DNA from: JAZKDW01 sp040387375
GTDB taxonomy: Bacteria; Pseudomonadota; Gammaproteobacteria; Burkholderiales; Burkholderiaceae_D
Assembly: GCA_040387375.1 (NCBI GenBank)
Contig: JAZKDW010000003.1
Coordinates: forward strand, 34,751 to 98,750
Direction of reading: 5' to 3'
Length of the DNA stretch: 64,000 nt
The notes under the pieces are model-generated. The model saw only the letters and a list, made by a program, of their open reading frames with translations, was not told where the DNA came from and ran no database searches. Positions 35,821-45,417 of the stretch are shown here, piece by piece. How positions within the stretch are numbered: the first letter of the stretch is position 1; every line of letters starts with the position of its first letter. A program made the position numbers and the translations under genes.

Positions 35821-36807
35821 CTAATCCAGTTCCGCCAGCGCTTTTACATGCGCGACGACACTGCGTCCGAGTGCGGACAGGTTGTAACCGCCTTCCAGGC
35901 AACTGACGATCCGTCCTTTGGCATGCTGCTGGGCGACCGTCATGATCTGCCGGGTGATCCATGCATAATCGGCTTCCACCAGCCCCATCTGGCCGAGATC
36001 GTCTTCGCGATGGGCATCAAACCCGGCCGAGATGAAGATCATTTCAGGACGATGCGCGTGCAGTGCGGGCAACCATTGGTCGGTCACCAGTTGCCGCACG
36101 ATGTCGCCCCTGGTGTGGGCGGCGACCGGAACGTTGACCATATTCCGTGCGTGGAGCGAAGAGGGGCCGGTTCCGGTATACGGATAAAACGGATGCTGGA
36201 AAAAACTCACCATCAGCACCCTGGGCTCACCGGTAAATGCCTCTTCGGTGCCGTTGCCATGATGGACATCAAAATCGACGATGGCAACACGCTCCAGTCC
36301 GTGCACCTCAAGCGCATGCCGGGCCGCGATGGCGATATTATTAAACAGGCAAAACCCCATCGGCGCGGATGGCCTCGCATGATGGCCGGGCGGGCGAATC
36401 GCGCAAAACGCATTGTCCAGTTCACCTGCGATGACCGCATCGGTGGCAGCGACGGCGGCGCCAGCCGCATGCAGCGCGGCGGTCCAGCTATAGGCATTGA
36501 GGGAAGTGTCGCCATCCAGTGGATAGTAGCCGGCGTGCCCACCTGAGGCGCCGGATAAACTATCATGTGACATTGCCGGTTCGGCAGACGGCACGTTATC
36601 GCGTATCAGCGCAATCGCACCGGCGGTGTGGACGCGCGCAATCGCCGCAACGTCCGCCGCAGGTGCTTCGCGGTGATCCAGGAACCGGTCAATGCGGCTG
36701 GCGATCAACTGGTCCTCAATCGCCTGCAGACGAGCGGGAGATTCGGGATGCCATTCGCCCATTTCGTGGCGTTTGCAATCGGGATGGGTATATATCGCTG
36801 TGGTCAT
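35821..36807 (-). CDS. Histone deacetylase family (acetylpolyamine/lysine deacetylase-like)
   Basis: A 328-residue zinc hydrolase of the HDAC/AcuC/AphA superfamily. Catalytic IRPPGHHARP, metal-binding DFDVHHGNGTEEAF and FISAGFDAHREDDLG are intact, as is GGYNLSALG near the end. Bacterial members deacetylate polyamines, acetylated lysines or acetoin-pathway proteins. Neighbouring acyl-CoA synthetase hints at control of enzyme acetylation, which is inference. Confidence 0.92.
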   Translation of the reverse strand: MTTAIYTHPDCKRHEMGEWHPESPARLQAIEDQLIASRIDRFLDHREAPAADVAAIARVHTAGAIALIRDNVPSAEPAMSHDSLSGASGGHAGYYPLDGDTSLNAYSWTAALHAAGAAVAATDAVIAGELDNAFCAIRPPGHHARPSAPMGFCLFNNIAIAARHALEVHGLERVAIVDFDVHHGNGTEEAFTGEPRVLMVSFFQHPFYPYTGTGPSSLHARNMVNVPVAAHTRGDIVRQLVTDQWLPALHAHRPEMIFISAGFDAHREDDLGQMGLVEADYAWITRQIMTVAQQHAKGRIVSCLEGGYNLSALGRSVVAHVKALAELD

Positions 36808-36912
36808 TGTATGGCGATGCGCATCTCTCGTCTGGTCGAATCGAATTTTAATAGTGTAACGAAAAAATGTCGTTTGAACGTCACTTTACATATTATGGTC
36901 AATATCCGGTAT

Positions 36913-36926
36913 TTGAGATTGATCAA
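36913..36926. promoter_or_regulatory. Candidate FNR/ANR-type box
   Basis: TTGAGATTGATCAA matches the FNR consensus TTGAT-N4-ATCAA at 9 of 10 defined bases. It lies 65 bp upstream of the moxR start, in the divergent gap with the HDAC gene. Other single matches of this quality can occur by chance. Confidence 0.4.
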
Positions 36927-36990
36927 TATTAGTTCAGAATAAACAAGCCTTGTCTCGCCTCTTCCCGAACGCCTTTCCCCGGAAAATAAA

Positions 36991-37911
36991 ATGTTCTCAA
37001 AAATCCATGCCGTTGCCAGGCAAGCCAGTCAAATTGTTGTCGGCAAAGACTTGCAGATTCGTCAATCGCTGGTCTGCCTGTTGGCCGGTGGCCACCTGTT
37101 GATTGAAGATGTGCCCGGTGTAGGCAAGACGACGCTGGCGCATGCGCTGGCGGTTTCGCTGGGTCTCAGATTCAGCCGCGTGCAGTTCACCAGTGATTTG
37201 CTGCCAGCGGATGTGATCGGGATTTCAATATTCGATCGCGAGAAAAATGGCTTCGCATTTCATCCCGGCCCGATATTTACACAAGTGCTGCTGGCCGATG
37301 AAATCAACCGGGCGACGCCGAAGACACAATCGGCCCTGCTGGAAGCGATGGAAGAACGACAAGTGACGGCCGATGGCATCACGCGCGATTTGCCGGAACC
37401 ATTCTTTGTCATCGCGACCCAGAATCCGACCCATCAGATCGGCACGTTCCAGTTGCCGGAATCGCAGCTGGATCGTTTTCTGATGTGCCTGTCGCTCGGT
37501 TATCCGGATGCTGCCGCGGAGCGTGCATTATTGATGGGCGAAGATCGCCGCGCCATGTTGAAAGCGATGCAAGCGGCGATGCAGCCGGCGGAATTGAGCA
37601 CAGCGCAGGCGGCGCTCAGGGACGTGCATGTATCCTCCTCATTGATTGACTACGTGCAGGCCCTGGTCCATGCATCGCGCCAGAACGGCGTGTTCGCGGA
37701 AGGCTTGAGTCCACGCGCATCGATCGCCCTGTTGCAGGCGGCACGCGCCTGGGCCGCGATGGAAGGACGCAATCATGTTATCCCCGAAGACGTACAGGCT
37801 GTGCTGGTGCCGGTCGCGGCACACCGCTTGCGGCCACTGAAATCGACTGGCGGCACGGCAGCTTCCAGCCGGGACCTGGTCTTGCAGCTGATGAAATCGG
37901 TCGGGGTTTGA
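36991..37911 (+). CDS. MoxR-type AAA+ ATPase
   Basis: A 306-residue AAA+ chaperone-like ATPase. Walker A is EDVPGVGKTTLAHA, Walker B LLADEINRATPK, and the sensor region FVIATQNPTHQIGTFQLPESQLDRF is typical. MoxR proteins help insert cofactors or activate partner proteins, often with DUF58 and VWA partners. Start follows CCGGAAAA. It begins a moxR-DUF58-tgpA operon. Confidence 0.93.
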   Translation: MFSKIHAVARQASQIVVGKDLQIRQSLVCLLAGGHLLIEDVPGVGKTTLAHALAVSLGLRFSRVQFTSDLLPADVIGISIFDREKNGFAFHPGPIFTQVLLADEINRATPKTQSALLEAMEERQVTADGITRDLPEPFFVIATQNPTHQIGTFQLPESQLDRFLMCLSLGYPDAAAERALLMGEDRRAMLKAMQAAMQPAELSTAQAALRDVHVSSSLIDYVQALVHASRQNGVFAEGLSPRASIALLQAARAWAAMEGRNHVIPEDVQAVLVPVAAHRLRPLKSTGGTAASSRDLVLQLMKSVGV

Positions 37912-37925
37912 GACAGGAAAAATTC

Positions 37926-38918
37926 ATGCTGCGCTCATTTCAGTCCAGGCTTCATGACATGCTCAATCGGTGGCTCTTTCAGCTGCGCGACGCGGAGCCG
38001 GGGGAAGTTTTCCTGAACCAGCGCCGCGTATTCATTTTGCCGACCAGGCCGGGGCTCGGCTTTGCGGTGATGCTGATCGTGCTGTTCATTGGCGCCGTGA
38101 ATTACAACCTGAGCCTCGGATTTGCACTCACATTCGTGCTTGCCGGATGTGCGGTGATCGACATGCACCTGACATTCCGCAATCTGGCCCACCTGTACCT
38201 GACCGCCGGGCGCGCGCCAGCCGTGTTTGCCGGTGAAGAAGCGCAATTCGAACTGCATCTCGCCAATCGCCGCGCACATGACCGCTACGCGATCTGGCTG
38301 GGCTTCATCGGCAAAGGTTTGCCGGACCTGGCGCAGCCGGCTGACATCGCGGCGCATGCATCATGCAGCGTGGTGCTGAGTGCGCCGGCGCAGGAGCGCG
38401 GCTGGCTCAACGCTCCGCGCGTGCGTCTGCACACCCGCTTTCCGCTCGGCCTGCTGCGCGCGTGGAGCTACTGGCAGCCGGATGCAAAGGCGCTGGTCTA
38501 TCCCTATCCCGAAGAGCACGCGCCGCCGTTGCCGTTAGCGGACGACACGAGGGACGACGGCAATGCCCGCGCCGGCGCCGACGATTTCGCCGGCATACGC
38601 GCCTACCAGGCCGGCGACTCGATGAAACGTCTCGCGTGGCGGCAGATCGCCCGGCTGGACATCGAGTCAGGCGGGGTACTGGTGACCAAACATTTTGAAG
38701 GCGGCGCCAGCAATGAACTGCGACTGGATTTTTCTGCCCTGCCACCCTACATGAACCTGGAGAAAAGACTGTCGCGCATGACACGCTGGGTGATCGAAGC
38801 GGACGCGCGCGGCCTGCCCTATGCATTCCGCCTGGATGATATTTCCTTCCCGGCGTCCCTTGGACCCGCGCATCAGGAAGCTTGTTTGCGGGCACTCGCG
38901 TTATATGGGAAAACCTGA
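37926..38918 (+). CDS. DUF58 domain protein
   Basis: About 330 residues. Two N-terminal membrane helices (LIVLFIGAVNYNLSLGFALTF-like) are followed by a soluble part with the DUF58 motif DDFAGIRAYQAGDSMKRL and AWRQIAR. This partner of MoxR ATPases usually stands between moxR and transglutaminase genes. The ATG at 37926 follows CAGGAAAA; an in-frame TTG starts at 37908. The stop overlaps the next start (TGATG). Confidence 0.9.
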   Translation: MLRSFQSRLHDMLNRWLFQLRDAEPGEVFLNQRRVFILPTRPGLGFAVMLIVLFIGAVNYNLSLGFALTFVLAGCAVIDMHLTFRNLAHLYLTAGRAPAVFAGEEAQFELHLANRRAHDRYAIWLGFIGKGLPDLAQPADIAAHASCSVVLSAPAQERGWLNAPRVRLHTRFPLGLLRAWSYWQPDAKALVYPYPEEHAPPLPLADDTRDDGNARAGADDFAGIRAYQAGDSMKRLAWRQIARLDIESGGVLVTKHFEGGASNELRLDFSALPPYMNLEKRLSRMTRWVIEADARGLPYAFRLDDISFPASLGPAHQEACLRALALYGKT

Positions 38919-40984
38919 TGGACAGGCTCGTTATGCCGACCTCGATCCGCTCGCTTGGACGCAAGATGACGCGGCCCATGTCGCGCGATAAGGCGGATAC
39001 CCTTTTTCTGCTCGCCGCCTGCGCCCTGGTGCTGGCACAGCATGCAATGCATTTGCCATGGTGGACCACAGCGAGCTGCACGCTGTTGTTGTTATGGCGC
39101 GGATGGATCACGTTTCGCGGCAACAGGATGCCGCCGCGCTGGGTATTGGTGCCGATCTCGATCCTGGCGATGGCCGGCGTTTATATGACATACAGGACTT
39201 TTTTCGGGCGCGAGGCGGGTGTCACGATGCTGGCGCTGCTGCTGACCTTCAAACTGCTCGAGATGCGTGCGAAGCGCGATTTTTTTGTGGTCGTGTTCCT
39301 GAGCTATTTTCTGCTGCTTACAAATTTTTTCAACTCGCAAACCATCGTCACTGCGCTGCTGACGGTGGCAGCGGTCATCATGATGCTGACCGCGCAGTTG
39401 TCATTCCAATTTACCGGCGCTGCTCCGCCGTTGAAGCGGCGGCTGGCGCTGGGAGTGCGGATCTTTGCTCTTGCCGCACCGCTTACGCTGGTCTTGTTCG
39501 TACTTTTTCCGCGTATCCAGGGGCCGCTGTGGGGATTGCCGGGCGACGCCCAGACCGCAAGGAGCGGACTGTCGGATAGCATGGCGCCGGGGAATATATC
39601 GAATCTTGCGCTGTCCGCGGACATCGCCTTTCGTGCCAGGTTCATCGATCCGGCGCCACCGAGATCCAAACTGTATTGGCGCGGTCCGGTACTGGGCCAT
39701 TACGACGGACGCACGTGGAGGCGTTTGCTGATTCGTCAGAACACAAACCAGCCAGCGGTAGTTGAACCACGCGGCGCGCCGATTCGTTATCAGGTGACGC
39801 TGGAGCCCAATGGCCGCAATTCTCTTTTTGCGCTTGAACTGCCTGAAGCCGCACCGGCGATTATCGGCAATTCGGCGCGGATTACCGGCGATCTGCAAAT
39901 ACTGACGAGGCAACCAGTCAATCAGCGGGTTCGCTATGACGCTGCGTCGCATGTCGATTTCAATTTGCAAAAAACAGAGTCACCCGAAACCTTGCGGAAC
40001 TGGTTGCAACTGCCTCCCGGCATTAATCCGAAGACACGTACATTCGCGACCACCTTGCGCGGCCAATCCAGCGACGATATGCAAATGGTCAATGCGGTGC
40101 TCAAATTTTTCCGTGAAGAGAATTTCACGTACACGCTGCAACCGCCGCTGCTGGGATCGCAGGCGATCGATGAGTTTCTGTTTTCGACGCGTGCCGGATT
40201 TTGTGAACATTATGCGGGCGCCTTTGTCGTACTGATGCGGATGCTCGACATTCCGGCACGCATCGTGACCGGGTATCAGGGCGGTGAGATCAACCAGGTA
40301 GACGGCTTCATGACGATTCGCCAGTCGGACGCGCATGCATGGGCTGAAGTCTGGCTGGAAAACCGCGGCTGGGTGCGGATCGATCCAACCAGTGCGGTTG
40401 CGCCCAACCGTGTTGAAATGAACCTGACGAGCGTGATACCGCCCAGCATTCTGGGCGGATTGGTTAATCTTGAAGTCGGCCAGGATTCCTGGTTCGCCAG
40501 GATGCAGACATTTCGGCATAACTGGGATGCCGTCAATAATGGCTGGAACCAGTGGGTACTCGATTACACGCCTGACAGGCAAAGAAGCATTTTCCAGTCA
40601 CTCGGTTTTGGCAGTGCGGACTGGCGCATTCTGACCGCACTGATGTTCGGGCTAGGGGCACTGGTCACCGCGCTCATTGCTGTGCCGCTGATCAGAAACC
40701 GACCCAAATCTGATCCGGTGAATGCACTATACTTGGCCCTGTGCCGCGAGATGGCCGCACTCGGGTGCGCCAAAGCGGTTCATGAGGGGCCGCGCGCGTA
40801 TTGCGAGCGTCTGACTTCGCCACAATCACCGCTTGCGCCGGACAAAAAAATCGCAGCTTCCCGATTTCTGACGCTCTACGAAGCAGACCGTTATGGCCCG
40901 CCCGGCACAGCGGACAACGCGAATAAAAAGTCATCAGCCGCCCTGATTTCACAACTTAAATCATTATTAACTGCATGCCGATGA
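38918..40984 (+). CDS. Transglutaminase-like membrane protein (TgpA/DUF3488 family)
   Basis: About 688 residues. Five or six N-terminal membrane helices are followed by a periplasmic transglutaminase core with the Cys-His-Asp triad: GFCEHYAGAF, SDAHAWAEVW and WVRIDPTSAV. A final transmembrane helix near residue 575 and a cytoplasmic tail follow. Relatives such as Pseudomonas TgpA are essential and thought to modify envelope proteins. It is read from an ATG overlapping the DUF58 stop; further in-frame start codons exist upstream. It overlaps mltB. Confidence 0.9.
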   Translation: MDRLVMPTSIRSLGRKMTRPMSRDKADTLFLLAACALVLAQHAMHLPWWTTASCTLLLLWRGWITFRGNRMPPRWVLVPISILAMAGVYMTYRTFFGREAGVTMLALLLTFKLLEMRAKRDFFVVVFLSYFLLLTNFFNSQTIVTALLTVAAVIMMLTAQLSFQFTGAAPPLKRRLALGVRIFALAAPLTLVLFVLFPRIQGPLWGLPGDAQTARSGLSDSMAPGNISNLALSADIAFRARFIDPAPPRSKLYWRGPVLGHYDGRTWRRLLIRQNTNQPAVVEPRGAPIRYQVTLEPNGRNSLFALELPEAAPAIIGNSARITGDLQILTRQPVNQRVRYDAASHVDFNLQKTESPETLRNWLQLPPGINPKTRTFATTLRGQSSDDMQMVNAVLKFFREENFTYTLQPPLLGSQAIDEFLFSTRAGFCEHYAGAFVVLMRMLDIPARIVTGYQGGEINQVDGFMTIRQSDAHAWAEVWLENRGWVRIDPTSAVAPNRVEMNLTSVIPPSILGGLVNLEVGQDSWFARMQTFRHNWDAVNNGWNQWVLDYTPDRQRSIFQSLGFGSADWRILTALMFGLGALVTALIAVPLIRNRPKSDPVNALYLALCREMAALGCAKAVHEGPRAYCERLTSPQSPLAPDKKIAASRFLTLYEADRYGPPGTADNANKKSSAALISQLKSLLTACR

Positions 40985-42081
40985 AAATTTCAATGCTTTC
41001 CAGGATTGCTGCACCCCTGGCCCTGTTTTCCCTCCTGATTGCAATGAGCGCTGACGCCAGTGCCGCGGAGCTGGCCAAAAAATCCGCCTCCAGGGTTGCC
41101 GACAATTCGGTTGATGGCAGCGAGTTCGCCAATTTCGGACAATGGCGCGAAGTGGCGGAATTCATCGACCAGATGGTAGAGAAGCATGGCTTCAACAAGA
41201 CGGAACTGGAAGCCATCATCGGCAAGGTGCGTTACGTCGATAAAGCGATTCAACTGATGAAACCGGCGCCGCCCGGCCGCCCCAAGAATTGGCGCGCATA
41301 CCGCGCACGTTTTATCGATCCGGTGCGTATCAATGCCGGGATCGCGTTCTGGGACGAACATGCCGACGCGCTGGCACGAGCAGAAGCGCAATACGGAGTG
41401 CCGGCTGAAATCATTGTCGGCATCATAGGCGTGGAAACTGTCTATGGCCGAAACACCGGCAACTTCCGTGTAATGGATGCAATCACAACGCTGGCTTTCG
41501 CTTATCCCAGCACGCCGACAAGATCAGCGCGCATGAATTATTTCAGAGGCGAGCTGGAAAACACATTATTATTTGCGCGCGAATCCGGCATTGATCCCTT
41601 TTCCCTGCTGGGTTCCTATGCAGGCGCAATTGGGTGGCCGCAGTTCATGCCGGGCAGCATTCGTCAGTTCGCAGTGGACTTCGATGGTGATCGCAGAATT
41701 GATTTGCGCAACTCACCAGTCGATGCGATCGGCAGCGTTGCCAATTTCCTGGTGAACCATGGCTGGAAAAAAGGCGAGCCTATGGTCTTCCCTGCGACAA
41801 TTTCCGCCAATGCCGGTGCAAATTGGGAGCTATTCATCGGGCAGGGGCTGGAAGCGAAGTTCAGGCTGGAGGAATTGAAATCTGCCGGTGTGTCACCTGG
41901 CATCGAACCGCCAGCGGACATGCTGTTTGGTTTAGTGGATTTGCAAAATGCCCAAGACCCGACCGAATACTGGCTCGGCACGGACAATTTTTTCGCTATC
42001 ACCAAATACAATCGCAGCTTTTTTTATGCGATGTCGGTGATCGATTTAGGACGCTCAGTCAGGACCTTGCGCAACCGCTAG
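40981..42081 (+). CDS. mltB: Membrane-bound lytic murein transglycosylase B
   Basis: A 366-residue periplasmic enzyme cleaving the glycan strand of peptidoglycan. A Sec signal precedes the catalytic domain; the essential Glu is in GVETVYGRNTG near residue 157, with WPQFMPGSIRQFAVDFDGD downstream as in MltB. No lipobox cysteine is visible, so it may be a soluble (Slt35-like) form. Start overlaps the upstream stop (ATGA). Confidence 0.93.
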   Translation: MKISMLSRIAAPLALFSLLIAMSADASAAELAKKSASRVADNSVDGSEFANFGQWREVAEFIDQMVEKHGFNKTELEAIIGKVRYVDKAIQLMKPAPPGRPKNWRAYRARFIDPVRINAGIAFWDEHADALARAEAQYGVPAEIIVGIIGVETVYGRNTGNFRVMDAITTLAFAYPSTPTRSARMNYFRGELENTLLFARESGIDPFSLLGSYAGAIGWPQFMPGSIRQFAVDFDGDRRIDLRNSPVDAIGSVANFLVNHGWKKGEPMVFPATISANAGANWELFIGQGLEAKFRLEELKSAGVSPGIEPPADMLFGLVDLQNAQDPTEYWLGTDNFFAITKYNRSFFYAMSVIDLGRSVRTLRNR

Positions 42082-42121
42082 CAGATGAGGGGATCCCCCC
42101 TAATTCAAGACAGATTGCCGG

Positions 42122-42676
42122 TCAGCGCATGAATGTGGTCGGCGCTTTTATTGTCGTCAAGTCGATCTGCACGGTTTCATCATTGCCCGTCAACCAGATC
42201 TGGCCATCCTGCACCGTGCATTGAAGCTGCATATTGCGCTGCGCCAGCTTTGCCATCGCCAGGCTGGTAACCGACGGCAGATTGAGCACGGTGAGGTTTT
42301 TTGCCCGCTCCACTCTGCTGCTGATCTGATTCCACCAAATGCTGCTATTGCTGCTGTAGCTATAAATGAAGACCTGCGCAGCCCGCCCGCACGCCTTGAG
42401 TATGCGTTTTTCATCCGGCTGTCCGACTTCGATCCAAAGGTCAATGGCGCCAGTCAAATCCTTTTGCCACAGATCGGGCTCGTCAGTATCGCTTATCCCT
42501 TTGCCGAAAGATAACGCGCTATTGGCATGCTTTACAAACGCCAGCAGGCGCACCATCATTCTTTCGTCGGTTTCCGACGGATGGCGGGCCATGATCAACG
42601 AATGTTCTTGATAGTAATGCCGGTCCATGTCCGCGATCTGCACGTCCGCTTTAAATATCGTTGCCTTCAGGGCCAT
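42122..42676 (-). CDS. yaeQ: YaeQ family protein
   Basis: A 184-residue cytoplasmic protein, starting MALKATIFKADVQIADM. The EHSLIMARHPSETDERMMVRLLAF segment and DLWQKDLTGAIDLWIEVGQPDEKRILKA region are family hallmarks with a PD-(D/E)XK-like core (E-x-G-x-P-D). The function is poorly known; a link to RfaH-related transcription was proposed in enterics. A longer frame upstream (42751) is unlikely. Confidence 0.92.
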   Translation of the reverse strand: MALKATIFKADVQIADMDRHYYQEHSLIMARHPSETDERMMVRLLAFVKHANSALSFGKGISDTDEPDLWQKDLTGAIDLWIEVGQPDEKRILKACGRAAQVFIYSYSSNSSIWWNQISSRVERAKNLTVLNLPSVTSLAMAKLAQRNMQLQCTVQDGQIWLTGNDETVQIDLTTIKAPTTFMR

Positions 42677-42753
42677 AATTTCATTTTTCCGTGGGTTCGA
42701 GCCCGCATGATATCCCACCCCATTGAAACCATGAACCAGGCTGGAAAACATAT

Positions 42754-43341
42754 ATGAATTCTATTGTCACAGGAAGTGCCGAAGAGGTAATCGCAAAGAC
42801 CCGGTTGTGGCTGGAACGGGCCGTGATCGGCTTGAATCTTTGCCCCTTTGCGAAAGCAGTCCACGTCAAAAACCAGATCCGCTATACCGTCAGCAATGCG
42901 ACGACGCCCGAGATGTTATCGGCGACACTGGTTCATGAGTTGCAGGTTCTGCAAGAATCGGATCCGGCGTGCATTGACACCACCCTGTTGATTCATCCAT
43001 ACGTGCTGCACGATTTTTTGGATTACAACGATTTCCTGGAAGTGGCTGATACCGTGATTGACGATCTTGGACTGACCGGGGAAATCCAGGTTGCCAGTTT
43101 CCACCCTCAGTATCAATTTGCAGGCACAGAACCTGATGATATTGAAAACTATACCAACCGTTCGCCGTACCCGATCCTTCACCTGCTCCGGGAAGAGAGT
43201 ATTGACATTGCGGTTTCGGCATTTCCGGACGCCGCGGCCATTTTCAACAGGAATATGGAGACAATGCATCGTATCGGGCATGCCGGGTGGCACGATCTTG
43301 ATATGCATACCCCGTCCAATCCGACCGAACCGAAAAAATGA
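42754..43341 (+). CDS. DUF1415 family protein
   Basis: A 195-residue cytoplasmic protein with the family opening ARTRLWLE-like helix (EEVIAKTRLWLERAVIGLNLCPFAKAV), then the CPFA segment and ASFHPQYQFAGTEPDD block. The invariant-looking Cys and His could bind a metal; no activity is known to me. It is divergent from yaeQ with a 77-bp gap. Confidence 0.88.
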   Translation: MNSIVTGSAEEVIAKTRLWLERAVIGLNLCPFAKAVHVKNQIRYTVSNATTPEMLSATLVHELQVLQESDPACIDTTLLIHPYVLHDFLDYNDFLEVADTVIDDLGLTGEIQVASFHPQYQFAGTEPDDIENYTNRSPYPILHLLREESIDIAVSAFPDAAAIFNRNMETMHRIGHAGWHDLDMHTPSNPTEPKK

Positions 43342-44020
43342 AAATACGGAATCTAGTAACAGATACGAGCGAATTGGCCACTTTTTTGAAGCTTTTCTCA
43401 CGACAAACTCAATTTGCAACATATTTCACAGAATAATCATTGCACGAAAGACAACACAAAGATAAGATGTTATTTTTTTAATAACCAAAATGTGTTCTGA
43501 TAAATACTTTTGTATTTATCTATATTTTGGAGAAACTTTTTATGAAAGAAATTATCGTATAGCAACGTATGTTCGACTTTTTAGATTTGTTTAATATGCA
43601 TTGCATCTATTAAGAGTCTGCATTGTGAACTATCAAAATATCGTTTTTGCACTTGGTTAAACTGAATACGGACCCATTTGATTTATATTGAGGTTCGGAT
43701 TTGCGTGACATATCTTTGGTATATAACGCAAACGGATTCTTTTTGCTTCGTCCAGACATGTGAATTTGATGTGATTTAGTGCAGTAGCGAAGTTGAATAT
43801 GTTCAATTAAATTCAATGTTAATTAAATAATGTTATTTTTTTTGAAAATAGATAGCTATGTTGCCACGCTACAATATAATATGTTTAAAATACAAGTTGT
43901 GACAAACCATCATTTCTTGTAAATTTTTCAATATATTAATTCTCTCTTATAGGTAGCTGAAAGTGAGCCTCCAGGCAGATTTCCTGGTTAATATACTTGC
44001 AACATGGAATTATTTAGACT
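43342..44020. other. AT-rich intergenic region
   Basis: A 679-bp stretch that is visibly much more AT-rich than any gene around it. No supported gene is found; a 68-codon minus frame (43610-43816) begins with TTG and has no ribosome site. A short AT-only hairpin (GTTATT/AATAAC) lies near 43470-43484. It leads into the small HTH-like gene. Confidence 0.5.
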
Positions 44021-44353
44021 ATGACTACACAGTTAGAAACTATGAACAGCACCCGACTCGCCGACCAAGTGGCTTACGATCCAAACAATCTTCTGGATTC
44101 TTTGATTGAAAAGCTCCATCTGAAGAACGACGCTGCCCTGTCCCGGGCGCTGGAAGTCGCTCCTCCTGTCATCAGTAAAATTCGCCACCGCAGATTGCCT
44201 GTCGGCGCGTCACTTCTGATTCGCATGCATGAGGTGAGCGATCTGAGTATTCGCGACCTGCGTATTCTGATGGGTGATCGTCGCGATAAATTCCGTATCA
44301 GCGACAAACAGTTCAAGCCGAAAGAAGCGGGCGCGCCTGAGCCACAGCAATAA
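44021..44353 (+). CDS. Small HTH-like protein, probable DNA-binding regulator
   Basis: A 110-residue protein with a Cro/XRE-like pattern: DAALSRALEVAPPVISKIRH forms a plausible helix-turn-helix near residues 38-57, then LPVGASLLIRMHEVSDLSIRDLRILMG. A basic, Pro-rich tail follows. The family is not named. It sits alone after a long AT-rich region, which may contain its promoter and operator; the ribosome site is poor. An internal ATG at 44042 is an alternative start. Confidence 0.7.
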   Translation: MTTQLETMNSTRLADQVAYDPNNLLDSLIEKLHLKNDAALSRALEVAPPVISKIRHRRLPVGASLLIRMHEVSDLSIRDLRILMGDRRDKFRISDKQFKPKEAGAPEPQQ

Positions 44354-44376
44354 GCTGCCGGGCAGGTACTTAAGGG

Positions 44377-45312
44377 TCAAGCGGGGAAAACCCCGGTTGA
44401 CAAATAACGGTCCCCCCTGTCGCATACGATAAACACGATCGTCGCGTTTTCTGTATTCTGAGAAATACGTAAAGCGACGTCGCATGCGCCTGCGGCTGAA
44501 ATGCCGCAGAATATTCCTTCCTCGACTGCCATTCGCCGGGCCATGTGCTCGGCGTCTGCCTGACTGACGTTTTCTACCTGGTCGACTCTTGTTTTGTCGA
44601 ATATTTTCGGCAGATACGCTTCTGGCCATTTCCGGATACCCGGTATCTGCGACCCCTCTTCCGGTTGTGCGCCGATTATTTGAATGTGCTGGTTTTGCTC
44701 CTTCAAATACTGTGACACACCCATGATGGTGCCGGTGGTACCCATGGCGCTGACGAAGTGCGTAACCTGCCCATTGGTGTCGCGCCATATTTCCGGCCCG
44801 GTGCCATCGTAATGCGAGCGCGGATTATCAGGATTGGCGAACTGATCGAGGATGATGCCCTGCCCCTCTTTCTGCATTTGTTCAGCCAGGTCCCGCGCAT
44901 ACTCCATGCCGCCGGTCTTTGGCGTCAAAATGATTTTTGCCCCGTAGGCAGCCATGCTCTGGCGCCGCTCCAGGCTGAGATTTTCCGGCATCAACAACAC
45001 CATCTTGTAGCCACGCATCGCAGCAGCCATTGCCAAAGCGATTCCGGTATTGCCACTGGTCGCTTCGATCAGCGTATCGCCAGGCTTGATCTGGCCACGT
45101 TCTTCAGCCCCTTTCACCATTGCCAGCGCAGGCCGGTCCTTGACTGAGCCGGCTGGGTTATTCCCTTCCATCTTGGCCAGGATAACGTTATTGCGGCGCG
45201 CCGCGTCCTCTCCGGGCATCCGTTTGAGTTGCACCAATGGCGTATTGCCAATCGTGTCTTCGAGTGATTTATAAGGCATGGGAATGTTGAATTGCTTCGG
45301 CAAAGACATCAT
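44377..45312 (-). CDS. cysM: Cysteine synthase B
   Basis: A 311-residue PLP enzyme making cysteine from O-acetylserine and sulfide or thiosulfate. NNPAGSVKDRPAL carries the PLP lysine, EATSGNTGIALAMAAAMRGY binds substrate and phosphate, and the short PEEGSQIPGIRKWP loop indicates CysM rather than CysK. The first ATG pair (45312) has no clear ribosome site; a start at 45279 (MPYKSLEDT) is possible. It converges on the HTH-like gene. Confidence 0.94.
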   Translation of the reverse strand: MMSLPKQFNIPMPYKSLEDTIGNTPLVQLKRMPGEDAARRNNVILAKMEGNNPAGSVKDRPALAMVKGAEERGQIKPGDTLIEATSGNTGIALAMAAAMRGYKMVLLMPENLSLERRQSMAAYGAKIILTPKTGGMEYARDLAEQMQKEGQGIILDQFANPDNPRSHYDGTGPEIWRDTNGQVTHFVSAMGTTGTIMGVSQYLKEQNQHIQIIGAQPEEGSQIPGIRKWPEAYLPKIFDKTRVDQVENVSQADAEHMARRMAVEEGIFCGISAAGACDVALRISQNTENATIVFIVCDRGDRYLSTGVFPA

Positions 45313-45362
45313 TTTAATCGCAGACGAATTTCTGCGTATGCGCGTGCCGGTAAACGTACAGA

Positions 45363-45400
45363 TAAAAAAAAAGCCCCGCGGTTTACACCCACGGGGTTTG
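45363..45400 (-). terminator. Intrinsic terminator of comEA
   Basis: On the minus strand AACCCCGTGG pairs with CCGCGGGGCTT across a short loop and ends in a run of nine or more T, 18 bp after the comEA stop. Confidence 0.85.
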
Positions 45401-45417
45401 AATAGGCAACTGACTGC

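Noticed and set aside
43610..43816. 68-codon minus-strand frame in the AT-rich gap
   Set aside because: TTG start, no ribosome site and AT-rich random composition.
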